This document shows, one piece after another, positions 14,644 through 23,373 of a stretch of 23,908 bases of DNA (positions are counted from its first letter, which is position 1; each line of letters starts with the position of its first letter). Source of the stretch: Nitrospira sp. (GTDB lineage Bacteria; Nitrospirota; Nitrospiria; Nitrospirales; Nitrospiraceae); the NCBI GenBank assembly GCA_015904075.1, contig JABMDH010000009.1, positions 1-23,908 on the forward strand, given 5' to 3'. The notes beneath the pieces are model-generated. The model had not been told where the DNA came from and made no database searches. It saw nothing but the letters and a program-made list of their open reading frames with translations. The position numbers and the translations under genes were made by a program.

Positions 14644-15198
14644 TTACCTCTTTCCCGGCATCGTCTGCTCTATCATTGTTTTAACAAAGGCTCCATCCTG
14701 ACTACCCAACAGGATAAATTCATGTTCACTCCCATCAATGGTTTGGACAAGTATCTTCCCTGAGTGGGGCACAGAACCCATCCCCCATTTGTCTGTTGGA
14801 TCATATTCGACTCTTGCAATTGACGATCGTTTTATTTGGTAACTCGCGTTATCTATTAACAGAACAAACCATGACCATGAGTAGGACTTTTCAAATTGTG
14901 TTGTGGGCTTCTGATTAATGTAGAAGTTTGGATCATACCACTCTTCGGTCGCAACCATTGGCGTTACAAGTGGTCCATCAACTGTCGCCACGTTTAACAT
15001 ATCTTCAAGCACATGCACTTTTACTGTTCGATTTAAAATACCTGCGTAGTATTGCATGGCAATAAATGTCTTCTCTGAATACAAATAGGAATTCGGCTTA
15101 AGGTGTGCCCTTAATGCCCCCGCTGGGTTATAGGTGCAGGAAATTAATGAAGTCGCTGAAATCGCGGATAGGACACAGAGAATAATGAACCGCTTCAT
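14644..15198 (-). CDS. Putative lipoprotein of unknown function
   Basis: The 184-aa product starts MKRFIILCVLSAISATSLIS then Cys, a clear lipobox (LISC) for lipid attachment. AAGGAGAG lies just before the ATG. The mature part is beta-rich with YSEKTFIAMQYYAG, SYSWSWFVLLIDNASYQIK and a C-terminal DGSEHEFILLG. I recognise no family. Its base composition is visibly AT-richer than its neighbours and its codon use differs (many AAT, TTT, ATT), which suggests acquisition by transfer. It sits between the methyltransferase (convergent) and ppx (same strand, 45 bp away). Confidence 0.75.
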   Translation of the reverse strand: MKRFIILCVLSAISATSLISCTYNPAGALRAHLKPNSYLYSEKTFIAMQYYAGILNRTVKVHVLEDMLNVATVDGPLVTPMVATEEWYDPNFYINQKPTTQFEKSYSWSWFVLLIDNASYQIKRSSIARVEYDPTDKWGMGSVPHSGKILVQTIDGSEHEFILLGSQDGAFVKTMIEQTMPGKR

Positions 15199-15243
15199 AT
15201 CTCTCCTTCTGAGGTATCGTTCAAGCCTATCTGCGCATGCCGG

Positions 15244-16194
15244 TCAGCCTATACCCATTGCCAAATCAATCAGCACTCCCTCGCGCAATCCCAGATCACT
15301 CACCAGCACGCTCGACATCCCCAACGTCTCCATAATCGTCCGGATGATGATGGCGCCGGCGGCGATGACTTCTTCGCGGTTCTTTTCCAGACCCGGGAGG
15401 CCGATGCGATCGGCCTTCTTGCGGCTCAACAGGGTCTGTTCGAGCTCCTGAACCGTAGCAAGGGCCAGCCGGCAGTTATGGATGCGGGCCGGTTCGTAGG
15501 CAGGCAGTTTCTGCGCCATGGCGGCAAGTGCGGTGATCGTGCCGGCCGTACCGACAAAGGTCGCCGTTTCATAGTGTGCCATCTCTGCGACGGCGGCGTG
15601 AGTCTCGCGTTTCACCCACTCCCGTGCCTGCTCAATTTCTTCCGCTGACGGCGGATCATGTGTCAGGACCCGCTCGCACAGACGCACCACGCCAATGTCG
15701 ATGGAGCGGACGATGGGCACTTGACCGGGTCGGTCCAGAATGAACTCAGTGCTGCCGCCGCCGATGTCCAATGCCAGCATATCGGTGACACCAGGAGGCA
15801 GTCCGGAACGAATGCCGAGGAGCGTCCGCCGGGCTTCTTCGTCGCCCGTGATGACTTCGACCTCAAATCCTGTCTCTTGCTTCACCCGGCGGAGAAATTC
15901 ATCGCGATTGGCCGCATCCCGGACGGCACTGGTCGCGACGGCCGTGGCCGCATCGACCTGATGGCAGTCGATGATGTCCCGCCACTCCCGCAGACACTCG
16001 ATCACCCGATCCATAGCAGCAGCGTTAAGTCGTTTGGTGTGATCGACGCCCTCCCCCAGCCGGAGAATGCGCCGCTCGGATCGGAGTGCTTTGAGATGTG
16101 CCTGTGAAGAACAATCCGCGATGAGGAGCCGGCAGGTCAGAGTCCCGATGTCGATTCCGGCTAATCGACGCGTGCGGGCAGACGGAGCGGTCAT
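15244..16194 (-). CDS. Ppx/GppA-family phosphatase
   Basis: The 316-aa product belongs to the exopolyphosphatase / guanosine pentaphosphatase family of the ASKHA fold, which cleaves terminal phosphate from polyphosphate or pppGpp. Seen are the phosphate-1 motif LAGIDIGTLTCRLLIAD, TSAVRDAANRDEFL, the phosphate-2 motif LALDIGGGSTEFIL, and FVGTAGTITALAAM. The length fits the short, single-catalytic-region form; the C-terminal HD-like domain of E. coli Ppx is absent. Polyphosphate and pppGpp activities cannot be separated from sequence. Its ATG overlaps the upstream stop (ATGA, 16191-16194). Confidence 0.93.
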   Translation of the reverse strand: MTAPSARTRRLAGIDIGTLTCRLLIADCSSQAHLKALRSERRILRLGEGVDHTKRLNAAAMDRVIECLREWRDIIDCHQVDAATAVATSAVRDAANRDEFLRRVKQETGFEVEVITGDEEARRTLLGIRSGLPPGVTDMLALDIGGGSTEFILDRPGQVPIVRSIDIGVVRLCERVLTHDPPSAEEIEQAREWVKRETHAAVAEMAHYETATFVGTAGTITALAAMAQKLPAYEPARIHNCRLALATVQELEQTLLSRKKADRIGLPGLEKNREEVIAAGAIIIRTIMETLGMSSVLVSDLGLREGVLIDLAMGIG

Positions 16195-16514
16195 TGCTCG
16201 TTCCGAATCTCGTCCATCTCGGCTTCCAGTTTCTTACGGGACTCCTTGATCGCCCGCACCTCCCGCACAAGCCGGCCGATTTCTACATCATGGGTGATAC
16301 GCTCCGCTGTCTCCCCACGCTCTTTCATATCGACGGCCCGCTCACCGATATCCTTATAGAGATCAGAGAGTTGCTGGTCCAACTTGCGGGCTTCGAGCCG
16401 CATGCGGAGCAATTCCGTCTCTTCCAGTGCACGACCGGCCGCATGCACGGTTCCCAGGCGCAAGGTCGCGATGCCTGTCCGCAAATCGTCTTTCAGTCTC
16501 TGTAATAAGCCCAT
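16191..16514 (-). CDS. Coiled-coil protein of unknown function
   Basis: The 107-aa product is almost wholly helical and charged: an amphipathic start MGLLQRLKDDLRTGIATLRL, then heptad-like segments ELLRMRLEARKLDQQLSDLY and VREVRAIKESRKKLEAEMDE. No signal or membrane segment. GAGGAG lies about 4 nt before the ATG. It is coupled by ATGA to the Ppx/GppA gene, which suggests a joint role, but no family is recognised. The 69-bp gap to recG could hold a promoter or permit readthrough. Confidence 0.8.
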   Translation of the reverse strand: MGLLQRLKDDLRTGIATLRLGTVHAAGRALEETELLRMRLEARKLDQQLSDLYKDIGERAVDMKERGETAERITHDVEIGRLVREVRAIKESRKKLEAEMDEIRNEQ

Positions 16515-16583
16515 TTGCTCCTCTGGTTAACTAGCTGACATCTGAAACGTCAATCTTGTCAACCTGCATGCTTGTCAGCTCGT

Positions 16584-19145
16584 TCAACTGATTGAGCCCA
16601 ATTCCAATTTCTCCTTCCACTTCCGCAACATGGCTTCCCGCAACTCCTGATGCGCCGGAGCCTTCAAGTCCGGGTCCACCTTCAACAGCGCAAAGGCTTC
16701 TTGTCTGGCCTGTTGCAGCAAATCGGCGTCCCGCACGATGTTGGCCACGCGAAACTCCGGCATGCCCCATTGTCGAAGACCGAAAAACTCTCCAGGTCCT
16801 CTGATACGCAGATCTTCTTCGGCAATGACAAACCCGTCGTTCGACCGCACCAACGCTTCCAACCGTTCTCGTGACGCCGATGGCCCCTGCGTATCAACCG
16901 CATCGGACGCGAGCGAGCCCTTCAGACCTCCAGCCCTCGCCCCTCCCTTGCTCCACCTGCCCGACACCATCAGCAGGCAATAGGATTGATGGCCTGCGCG
17001 CCCGACACGCCCGCGCAATTGATGCAGCTGCGCCAGACCGAATCGTTCGGCATGTTCGATCATCATGACCGTTGCATTCGGCACATCGACTCCGACTTCA
17101 ACCACCGTTGTCGCCACGAGGGCATGAATGGCTCCAGCTTTGAACTCGGCCATCACCGCTTCCTTCTCTGCCGCCTTCATGCGCCCATGCAACAGACCGA
17201 CACGAAACCCGGCGAGTTCTCCGTTCTGCAATTGCTCAGCCCCTTGCATCGCCGCTTGAAGGTCCGTCTTTTCCGACTCCTCAATGAGGGGATAGACCAC
17301 ATAGGCCTGCCTGCCGTTGCGCAACTCATCCCGCAGCAGCTGGTACGCCCGTCGTCGCTGTGATTGGTCGAAGAGGAGTGTGTGGACCGGCTTTCTTCCT
17401 GGCGGCAACTCATCAATGACCGACACATCTAAATCGCCATACACGGTCATTGCCAGCGTCCGTGGAATCGGGGTCGCCGTCAGCACCAACATGTCCGGCT
17501 TATACCCTTTGTCGATCAGGGTTTTCCGCTGAAGCACACCGAACTTGTGTTGCTCGTCTACCACGGCTAATCCCAGGTTCTTGAACGCCACTCCCTTTTG
17601 AATCAACGCATGCGTGCCGATCACCACCTGAATGTCCCCGGATGCAAGCTTCGAGATCTGCGAGGTCTTCACCGATGCCTTGTCTCCGCCTCGCATGAGC
17701 GTCGCCTTCAGCCCCAAAGACTCAAAGGTCCCGGAGAGATTACGATAGTGTTGCTCCGCCAGAATCTCCGTCGGCGCCATCAATGCCGCCTGATAGCCGG
17801 ACCCGCAAGCCATGACGAGCGCATGGAGAGCCACGGCAGTCTTTCCCGATCCGACATCGCCTTGCACCAGACGATTCATCGGCCGCGGCGCCAGCATATC
17901 GTGAAACACTTCCCGAATCACCCGATCCTGTGCGGCCGTCAGGCGAAACGGCAGCAGCCGGCTCAACTTTTCCAGGAGCGGCGTGCGGGAATTGAACGTC
18001 AACGGTTTCGGCTCGCTCTGCACCGACCGTTGCCTGGTCGCCAAGGCTGTTTGGAGCAGAAACAGCTCTTCAAACGCCAACCGCCGGTGCGCCGGCGTCT
18101 TGCCCTGTTCCAGCAACGTAAGATCGGCGCCGGCATCAGGGAAATGTACATCGCGTAGCGCCTCTTGAATCGGAATCAGCCGTCGACGGGCCCGAAGTTG
18201 CACTGGAAGACAATCATGTAGTTCATGCGCATGCTCATCCAACAAATCTTTTTCCAGCACCCGCATTTGCCGTGACGTCCATCCCTTCGTTTCGTGATAG
18301 ACCGGCACAATCCGCCCCACATGCAGGGTCGATTCCGTATCCTCTCCGAGCACCTCGTACTGCGCCACCTCCATCCGCGGGACCATCCACCCCTGGCGCC
18401 CGGCAATCACACGCCCGCTCATCATGACGCGCGTTCCGATGGCCAGTACCTTTTCCAAGTAGGGCTGGTTGAAAAACACCACCTGCATGCGCCCCGTCTC
18501 ATCCTCTACCCCCACATCCAGCACACTCAACCGTCGATTTCTTGTTCGCTTGGCCTCGCACTTTCCGACCGTGCCACAAATCGACGTCGTCATGCCGGGA
18601 ACAAGGTCGCCGAGCGGGGTCATCACCGACCGATCTTCGTACCGCCAGGGCAAGGTCCAAAGCGCATCTTCCACTGTGTCGATCTTCCACCGCTGCAACA
18701 GGCCGATGCGCTTGGGCCCCACGCCCTTCGCAAAGCGGATCGGAAGATTCCAAAGACCTCCCTGCTTCGGCCCGTTTGAACGAGAATCCGGCACGGCTCG
18801 TGACATGTCCGGTTCCGGCGATTCCGTTAGCTCCGGCGCAACGTTGCGGAGCGCATTCACGATCACCATAGCGGCTTGCAATCTGCGGCGTTGCTCACGA
18901 GGCGGAAGCACTCGCTGAAAATCGACGAACAGATCACGCAAGGAGACTAACCGTGCCTCGACGGTCCTGGGATACACACGGTTGGCCAGGACGGACAACA
19001 CCTGCTCCGCGACGAAGGAACCAAGGTTTTTCACAGCACCCAGGTGCGCGCATTCGTCTCGAGTTGCAAATTCGATGGGACGCGCAACGCGGTCCAACCA
19101 ATCCTGAAACGCTCTTACAGCAGTCGACTTGGAGGGAGTCTGCAT
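16584..19145 (-). CDS. recG: ATP-dependent DNA helicase RecG
   Basis: RecG remodels stalled replication forks and Holliday junctions. The 853-aa product has a non-canonical N-terminal region of about 140 residues, the wedge OB domain (FAKGVGPKRIGLLQRWKI, LWTLPWRYEDR, then the OB strands) and helicase motifs: FRLTAAQDRVIREV, Walker A GDVGSGKT, APTEILAEQH, DEQHKFG (motif II), LTATPIPRTLAM and GRVGRAG (motif VI). A Gly/Ser-rich insert of about 30 residues (near SGRWSKGGARAGGLKG) precedes SNDGFVIAEEDLRIRGPGEF; it is absent from E. coli RecG as I remember it. The ATG at 19145 is preferred; a GTG at 19169 has its purine-rich stretch directly adjacent. Divergent from the peptidase gene 126 bp away. 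Confidence 0.96.
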   Translation of the reverse strand: MQTPSKSTAVRAFQDWLDRVARPIEFATRDECAHLGAVKNLGSFVAEQVLSVLANRVYPRTVEARLVSLRDLFVDFQRVLPPREQRRRLQAAMVIVNALRNVAPELTESPEPDMSRAVPDSRSNGPKQGGLWNLPIRFAKGVGPKRIGLLQRWKIDTVEDALWTLPWRYEDRSVMTPLGDLVPGMTTSICGTVGKCEAKRTRNRRLSVLDVGVEDETGRMQVVFFNQPYLEKVLAIGTRVMMSGRVIAGRQGWMVPRMEVAQYEVLGEDTESTLHVGRIVPVYHETKGWTSRQMRVLEKDLLDEHAHELHDCLPVQLRARRRLIPIQEALRDVHFPDAGADLTLLEQGKTPAHRRLAFEELFLLQTALATRQRSVQSEPKPLTFNSRTPLLEKLSRLLPFRLTAAQDRVIREVFHDMLAPRPMNRLVQGDVGSGKTAVALHALVMACGSGYQAALMAPTEILAEQHYRNLSGTFESLGLKATLMRGGDKASVKTSQISKLASGDIQVVIGTHALIQKGVAFKNLGLAVVDEQHKFGVLQRKTLIDKGYKPDMLVLTATPIPRTLAMTVYGDLDVSVIDELPPGRKPVHTLLFDQSQRRRAYQLLRDELRNGRQAYVVYPLIEESEKTDLQAAMQGAEQLQNGELAGFRVGLLHGRMKAAEKEAVMAEFKAGAIHALVATTVVEVGVDVPNATVMMIEHAERFGLAQLHQLRGRVGRAGHQSYCLLMVSGRWSKGGARAGGLKGSLASDAVDTQGPSASRERLEALVRSNDGFVIAEEDLRIRGPGEFFGLRQWGMPEFRVANIVRDADLLQQARQEAFALLKVDPDLKAPAHQELREAMLRKWKEKLELGSIS

Positions 19146-19271
19146 ACCGGGCGAATCGTAGCACAGCACTCTCCACGGCTCAACGACAGCAAGACAGGCA
19201 GTGTGCGCGCCGGTTTTCCCGGAACACTTTGTCGGTTCTGCCTAGGGTGCTACACTCATGCTCGAAACAAC

Positions 19272-20681
19272 ATGTATCGCCGCAATATTACGCATATCTT
19301 GATACCCATGGCGCTGGCACTGGCGCTGGTCGTGGGATACAACCTATTTCTCAAAACACCCGCCGCCACCCAGCGTGCCTCCACCGCTTCAGCCGTCGGC
19401 GATACCATTGAACCAGTCTCGCCGCCGCCACCCCCTGCCGCCATCCCCCGTGAAGTACACACCGCACAGGTCCGTGTCCTCGATCATCCTGCCATACCCG
19501 GCTCTCCTCATGAGGCGCTACTGATCGCGATCCGCGATGAAATTGAAAAACACAATTTACCGCTCGCAGAAACCAAACTCCTGGCCCTTTCCCAAAGTGT
19601 GATCTCGGACGCCACAACCAAACCATTTGTGGCCATGCTCTGGAACAATCTCGGACTCGAACAAGAAACGCTCTACGGCACACAGCTCTCAGTGAAGGCA
19701 TTCAAAAAAGCCGCTGCGCTCGATAGCTCGAACCCGGTCATCCTCCTGAACCTGGCCCATGCCTACTGGGAGCAACGGGACCCTGCCCTGAATCGAGACC
19801 TTCTGGAACAATTGATTCGGCTCGCCCCTGAAGAGCCCTTTCCTCACCTGGCGATGGCCGAGCTGCTGCATGAACAGCATCAATCGTCGGAAGCCGTGAA
19901 ACATCTGGCCCGGGCGGCAGACCGTCTGCCGCGCGATCCCGCGTTACGATCGTATCTGGCCGCCGTCACCGCCAAGGTTCAGCATATGGAATCGGTTGAA
20001 TCCCGCATGACGGCAAAAATGAGCGAACATTTCATGGTGAAATTCGATGGGGCCGAGGATCACGGCACTTGGACCGCCGTGCTGGAGATACTTGAGGAAG
20101 CCTATCGGGAAATCGGGCAGAAGTTCGGGCACTTCCCGTCAAAACCCATCGTGGTCGTGCTCCACACGAAAGATTCGTTTCAAGGCGCGACCGGAAGCCC
20201 GGCATGGGCCGATGGTCTGTTCGATCCGACCTTGGGGCGCATCCAACTGCCTACCCAAGGAGCAACGACGGATACGAAGTGGTTGACCTCGGTGTTGCGC
20301 CACGAATATGTCCATGCCCTGCTGCACGACCGGCTGGGACACCAGCGAAGCAAGCCCTGCACCTTGGCAGAGTCTGTCACATCAACGCCGCGCGCAAATG
20401 TCACGGCCACAAACTCGTCGGTCATCTCCGTCTCCTCGACAAATCCGGACTCCAGGAGCAGCGCCCGATACTTCGACACCGCGGGTTGGAGAAAATACTT
20501 GGCCTGTTTAGCCACTTCGTCGGTCCCCAAATCTTCCGGCGTGCCCTCCGACATAAGCGCCATCACATCATCCATTGCCACACCATATTGGCACAGCACA
20601 GTCCCTTGCGGCCTGACCTCCAAGACCCATCCATCCGACCCCAGATCCATGACGAGTGGTCCGCCCGGCTCCAATTCGTAG
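19272..20681 (+). CDS. TPR / HExxH peptidase 5' part, running into unrelated sequence
   Basis: Residues 1-356 are real: a membrane anchor (ITHILIPMALALALVVGYNL), a Pro/Ala-rich linker, TPR helices (MLWNNLGLEQETLYGTQLS, NPVILLNLAHAYWEQRDPAL, PFPHLAMAELLHEQHQSSEA), then the start of an MA-type gluzincin (HFMVKFDGAED, FPSKPIVVVLHTKDSFQG, HEYVHALLHDRLG). After 20338 the frame is the antisense of the 145-aa gene up to the stop at 20681; those 114 residues are noise. The helix with the third zinc ligand (NEGLA) is missing here and present at 7340-7697. Restored, the protein is 474 aa, a periplasmic membrane-anchored peptidase. The ATG at 19272 is chosen because the anchor begins there. TTGTCG and TACACT, 16 bp apart at 19229-19256, may be a promoter, though it would leave a very short leader. 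Confidence 0.85.
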   Translation: MYRRNITHILIPMALALALVVGYNLFLKTPAATQRASTASAVGDTIEPVSPPPPPAAIPREVHTAQVRVLDHPAIPGSPHEALLIAIRDEIEKHNLPLAETKLLALSQSVISDATTKPFVAMLWNNLGLEQETLYGTQLSVKAFKKAAALDSSNPVILLNLAHAYWEQRDPALNRDLLEQLIRLAPEEPFPHLAMAELLHEQHQSSEAVKHLARAADRLPRDPALRSYLAAVTAKVQHMESVESRMTAKMSEHFMVKFDGAEDHGTWTAVLEILEEAYREIGQKFGHFPSKPIVVVLHTKDSFQGATGSPAWADGLFDPTLGRIQLPTQGATTDTKWLTSVLRHEYVHALLHDRLGHQRSKPCTLAESVTSTPRANVTATNSSVISVSSTNPDSRSSARYFDTAGWRKYLACLATSSVPKSSGVPSDISAITSSIATPYWHSTVPCGLTSKTHPSDPRSMTSGPPGSNS

Positions 20682-20749
20682 AGTTGGGGAAATGCTTGCA
20701 TCAGGGCAGTACGAAGCGGCGGCCATGCGGATGGAACTGGTTCAGTCAT
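20180..20749 (-). CDS. 145-aa unknown protein, copy 2, C-terminus replaced
   Basis: Residues 1-136 match copy 1 at 10109-10546 with few changes (for example PPLRTALMQ for PQLRTALTY). At 20339/20338 the homologous sequence stops and the frame continues antisense through the peptidase fragment, adding about 53 meaningless residues; the true ending QQIGRMP is lost. Its start overlaps the TPR stop (ATGA), as in copy 1. The homology begins at the first base after the 99-bp repeat, so a sequence end abuts here. Probably not a functional variant. Confidence 0.8.
   Translation of the reverse strand: MTEPVPSAWPPLRTALMQAFPQLYELEPGGPLVMDLGSDGWVLEVRPQGTVLCQYGVAMDDVMALMSEGTPEDLGTDEVAKQAKYFLQPAVSKYRALLLESGFVEETEMTDEFVAVTFARGVDVTDSAKVQGLLRWCPSRSCSRAWTYSWRNTEVNHFVSVVAPWVGSWMRPKVGSNRPSAHAGLPVAP
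20240..20338 (+). repeat. 99-bp exact direct repeat, copy 2
   Basis: Identical to 7241-7339. In copy 2 it is preceded by the true 5' part of the peptidase gene; in copy 1 it is followed by the true 3' part. The flanking bases 20239 and 20339 differ from 7240 and 7340, so the repeat is exactly 99 bp. Confidence 0.95.
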
Positions 20750-21570
20750 GTTCTGGCCTCTGGAAAAGACGACAGGTGATCGCGTTCTGCGATGCGCGCC
20801 TGAAGCGCCGCCAGGCGTCTGGTATTTTCTTCAAGTTTGGGCAGCTGGTACTTGCGATCCATGTTGACGACCTGTCTCAAAAGATCCGCAGCATCTTCAA
20901 GCCCTCCCGTCTCTTCATAGCATTGCGCCAATACGTAGCGGGCGCCGCCCGCGCGGAGTTCATCGCGCGACCGCTCGGCAACCGATTGGCTCGTCTGACA
21001 GCACGCGATCGCATCGTCGTAGCGCCTTTGGACCAGGAACGTGCGTCCGATCATGCGCCAGGCATCGGCAACACCGCCTTGATTGTCCAAGCGCCGCATC
21101 AACACCAACGACTGTTCGTACCAGTCGATCGCTTCGTCGAAATGTCCGGTCTCACGCGCCACCAGACCCAGGTCGGAAAACAGTACGGCCTTGGCTGCCT
21201 CATCATGCGTCTTCGTCATGAGATCCAGCGCTTCCAGGTAGTACGCCCGTGCCCGGCTCCATTCGCCGGCATCGGCGCGTAAATTTCCCAGATTCCCCAG
21301 CGTCGTTCCGATCCCCTTCTCATCGCCGAGAATCTTCTGCAACTCCAAAACTTCCTGGTAATGCGTCTGCGCCGACTCTCTCCGCCCGCTGACCGCACAA
21401 ATATTGCCGAGATTTCCAAGCGTCGCCGCCAGCGCCCGCTGATCGCCGGTCTGCCGATCGCATTCCAGCGCCTTGGCGTAACAGGCGTACGCCTCCGTAT
21501 AGTGACCGCGCGAGAAATACTCATTGCCTTGCCGATTCAGCTCTTCCGACAATCCATTGCGGAGCGTCAT
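20746..21570 (-). CDS. Tetratricopeptide-repeat protein, copy 2
   Basis: The 274-aa product is the counterpart of the TPR protein at 10543-11367, colinear from MTLRNGLSEELNRQG to the end with scattered conservative changes and no gaps. Six or so TPR units are kept. Both edges show 4-bp overlaps (20746-20749 with the 145-aa gene, 21567-21570 with the MBL gene). The coding frame is fully intact and most base differences are silent, so neither copy looks like a decaying pseudogene. Confidence 0.9.
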   Translation of the reverse strand: MTLRNGLSEELNRQGNEYFSRGHYTEAYACYAKALECDRQTGDQRALAATLGNLGNICAVSGRRESAQTHYQEVLELQKILGDEKGIGTTLGNLGNLRADAGEWSRARAYYLEALDLMTKTHDEAAKAVLFSDLGLVARETGHFDEAIDWYEQSLVLMRRLDNQGGVADAWRMIGRTFLVQRRYDDAIACCQTSQSVAERSRDELRAGGARYVLAQCYEETGGLEDAADLLRQVVNMDRKYQLPKLEENTRRLAALQARIAERDHLSSFPEART

Positions 21571-22488
21571 GATGGCAGGCTCAGAAACCGCTCAACCACC
21601 GGCTTGCCGCCCGCAAGAATCGACGCGCCGTCGCCGACAACGAGACCATCGAAATTGTACTTGAGGAGGCGCCGGAGTCCGTCTTTGACCTTCGCCGCAT
21701 CGGGATACTTCTCGGCAGGGAGCAGGCTGACGGCGCCGGCCGGTTTGCCGATCAACGCATCCCCCACGATCATGATCCCCTGTCCTCGATCCAGAAACAA
21801 CGCCGATTCCCCTGGAGATTTCTGATCGCTCAACCGGATCGCCCAAATACCGCCCGGGAGCAGTTCGCCGTCCGCATACGTTTTCGTGGGTTTCACATCC
21901 ATCTGTGCGGCATCCGCCTCAGGCACATACAGCCGGCACGTGAACTCCGCCTGATGCGCCGCCGCCTCACGGAGGTGATCTCTGTTCTTGACAATGATGT
22001 AATCGACCGGCCCGTTGCGGCGGACGAATGACTGCGCCTCGGCGGTCATCGGTGGAGGATCGTTTACCGATCAACGCATCCCCTACGATCATGATCCCCT
22101 GTCCTCGATCCAGAAACAACGCCGATTCCCCCGGAGATTTCTGATCGCTCAGCCGGATCGCCCAAATACCACCCGGGAGCAGTTCGCCGTCCGTATACCT
22201 TTTCGTGGGTGTCACATCCATCTGCGCTGCATCCGCCTCAGGCACATACAGCCGGCACGTGAACTCCGCCTGATAGGCCGCCGCCTCACGGAGGTGATCT
22301 CTGTTCGTGACAATGATGTAATCAACCGGCCCGTTGCGGCGAACGAATGAGCGCGCCTCGGCGGTCATCGGTGGAGGATCGACCAGAATCTTGTGTTCAC
22401 CGACCATCAGAAACAAGCCGTTGAAATCCAGCTGCTTCTCGTCAGAAAACCAGGCCCATTGCCAGATACCGGGGAAAATTTGTTTCAT
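21567..22488 (-). pseudogene. Metallo-beta-lactamase-fold gene, copy 2, split by a 319-bp tandem overlap
   Basis: The 5' part (ATG 22488, GGTGAG just upstream) reads MKQIFPGIWQWAWFSDEKQL through GDALIGK, then at 22062 jumps back by 319 bp. As 319 is not a multiple of three, the frame is lost and ends at 21967. The 3' part (22049 to 21567) reads MTAEAQSFVRRNGPVDYIIV to the normal C-terminus and lacks the first 46 residues. Both parts contain the NRDHLREAA stretch and GQGIMIVGDALIGK. The two overlapping stretches differ at about 17 positions, as much as strains would. A single intact gene in the source genome is likely; as written it is broken. Confidence 0.82.
21744..22381 (-). repeat. Imperfect tandem duplication, period 319 bp
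   Basis: 21744-22062 and 22063-22381 are two copies of the same part of the MBL gene, about 95% identical by eye (around 17 substitutions, no gaps). The join shows at most 1-2 bp of shared sequence. A fresh slippage or amplification product would be identical; this is not. Confidence 0.9.
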
Positions 22489-22596
22489 ATTCTCACCGCA
22501 CGACATGCGGGAGTGGCGTGATATGCGATACTCGTTGAAGGAATTCCCTGCTGCCGATGTGGTGCACGTCGCGCCCGTCCTGCCCGCCGCGCTCTC

Positions 22597-22836
22597 TTAG
22601 AGAGCCGCGATGGCATCCCGCACCGTTTTGGTGACTTTCGCAAGAATACCGGCATCGGTCGGGAGATCGATGATGTCGTCTTCCGGGACAGTCATGAATT
22701 TGCGATTCGCCCCTTTGGTGACCGAGATCAAAAACATACTGTTGGATGGGGTCACGGGAATAACCACCTGCACCGCGCCATCAATGGATTTCACCACATC
22801 TAGAAACTTCTGTTTACCCGCTTCGATCTCGTCCAC
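22597..22836 (-). CDS. Small conserved protein of unknown function, copy 2
   Basis: The 79-aa product is the counterpart of 12036-12275, with the same GTG start and the same GGGAGGG site. The ATG available upstream in copy 1 is lost here (a TAG lies in the equivalent region in another frame), which supports the GTG start. An open extension to 22929 has no conserved counterpart. Two residues differ from copy 1. Unknown function. Confidence 0.75.
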   Translation of the reverse strand: MDEIEAGKQKFLDVVKSIDGAVQVVIPVTPSNSMFLISVTKGANRKFMTVPEDDIIDLPTDAGILAKVTKTVRDAIAAL

Positions 22837-23016
22837 AGATCCCTCCCCCACACTAGGCTGACGGCCGACGCTGAGAAAGATTCGATCCTCACACCGGAAT
22901 ATTCGCCGCGTCTCTCGGCACGACACCAATCGTTCTCAAACGGAAGACATCCTATCATGGTGTTTTTTAGCAGGGCAACTGAGCCGGCAGGCTTGAACGG
23001 TCCGCCACGCGATCCA

Positions 23017-23319
23017 TCATCGCTGATTCACCATGTCTTCCAGCTGTTGCTTGGCATTGCCTTGAAATCGAACGAACTCGATGCCGCATCGATTGTCCCG
23101 CTTCCACCGAACGATAGCGAGCGTGATGACGATCGGCGTCCGGGCACAGGACGATTGCACCTGCAGATGAAGAGGGGCGCCGATAGCAAACGACGCCTCG
23201 CTCATAATCTCACCGCCTGAGATCGTGAGATTTCTGAGCACCCCCTCGCCTGAGATATGGTCGCCGGAGAAGAGAACTGGATAGTCGACAGCCACTCGTG
23301 GCCGAGACCGTGGCTGCAT
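23017..23319 (-). CDS. PilZ-domain protein, copy 2
   Basis: A 100-aa stand-alone PilZ domain: QPRSRPRVAVDYPVLFSGD with the RxxxR arm, and NLTISGG as the second motif, here with Ser next to the usual position. About 80% identical to copy 1; differences cluster in the middle loop (GEGVLRNLTISGGEIMSEAS). It lies 54 bp past the purF stop on the same strand and may be co-transcribed with it. ATG at 23319 is assumed; a TTG at 23343 is in frame. Confidence 0.85.
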   Translation of the reverse strand: MQPRSRPRVAVDYPVLFSGDHISGEGVLRNLTISGGEIMSEASFAIGAPLHLQVQSSCARTPIVITLAIVRWKRDNRCGIEFVRFQGNAKQQLEDMVNQR

Positions 23320-23373
23320 ATCCGCCGAATTCCCTTTCTGCAAACAGCTCGATCCTGCCAGGCCCGGCCTCGC

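Noticed and set aside
19044..19271. Upstream extension of the peptidase frame
   Set aside because: It runs antisense into recG; the membrane anchor starts at the ATG at 19272.
7241..20338. A 13-kb mobile circle integrated by the 99-bp direct repeats
   Set aside because: Excision would regenerate the peptidase, but the region carries recG and ppx and no integrase, and the other joins (12848, 22062) would stay unexplained.
22837..22929. Extended start for the small unknown, copy 2
   Set aside because: Not conserved in copy 1 and without a ribosome site; the GTG at 22836 has a strong one in both copies.
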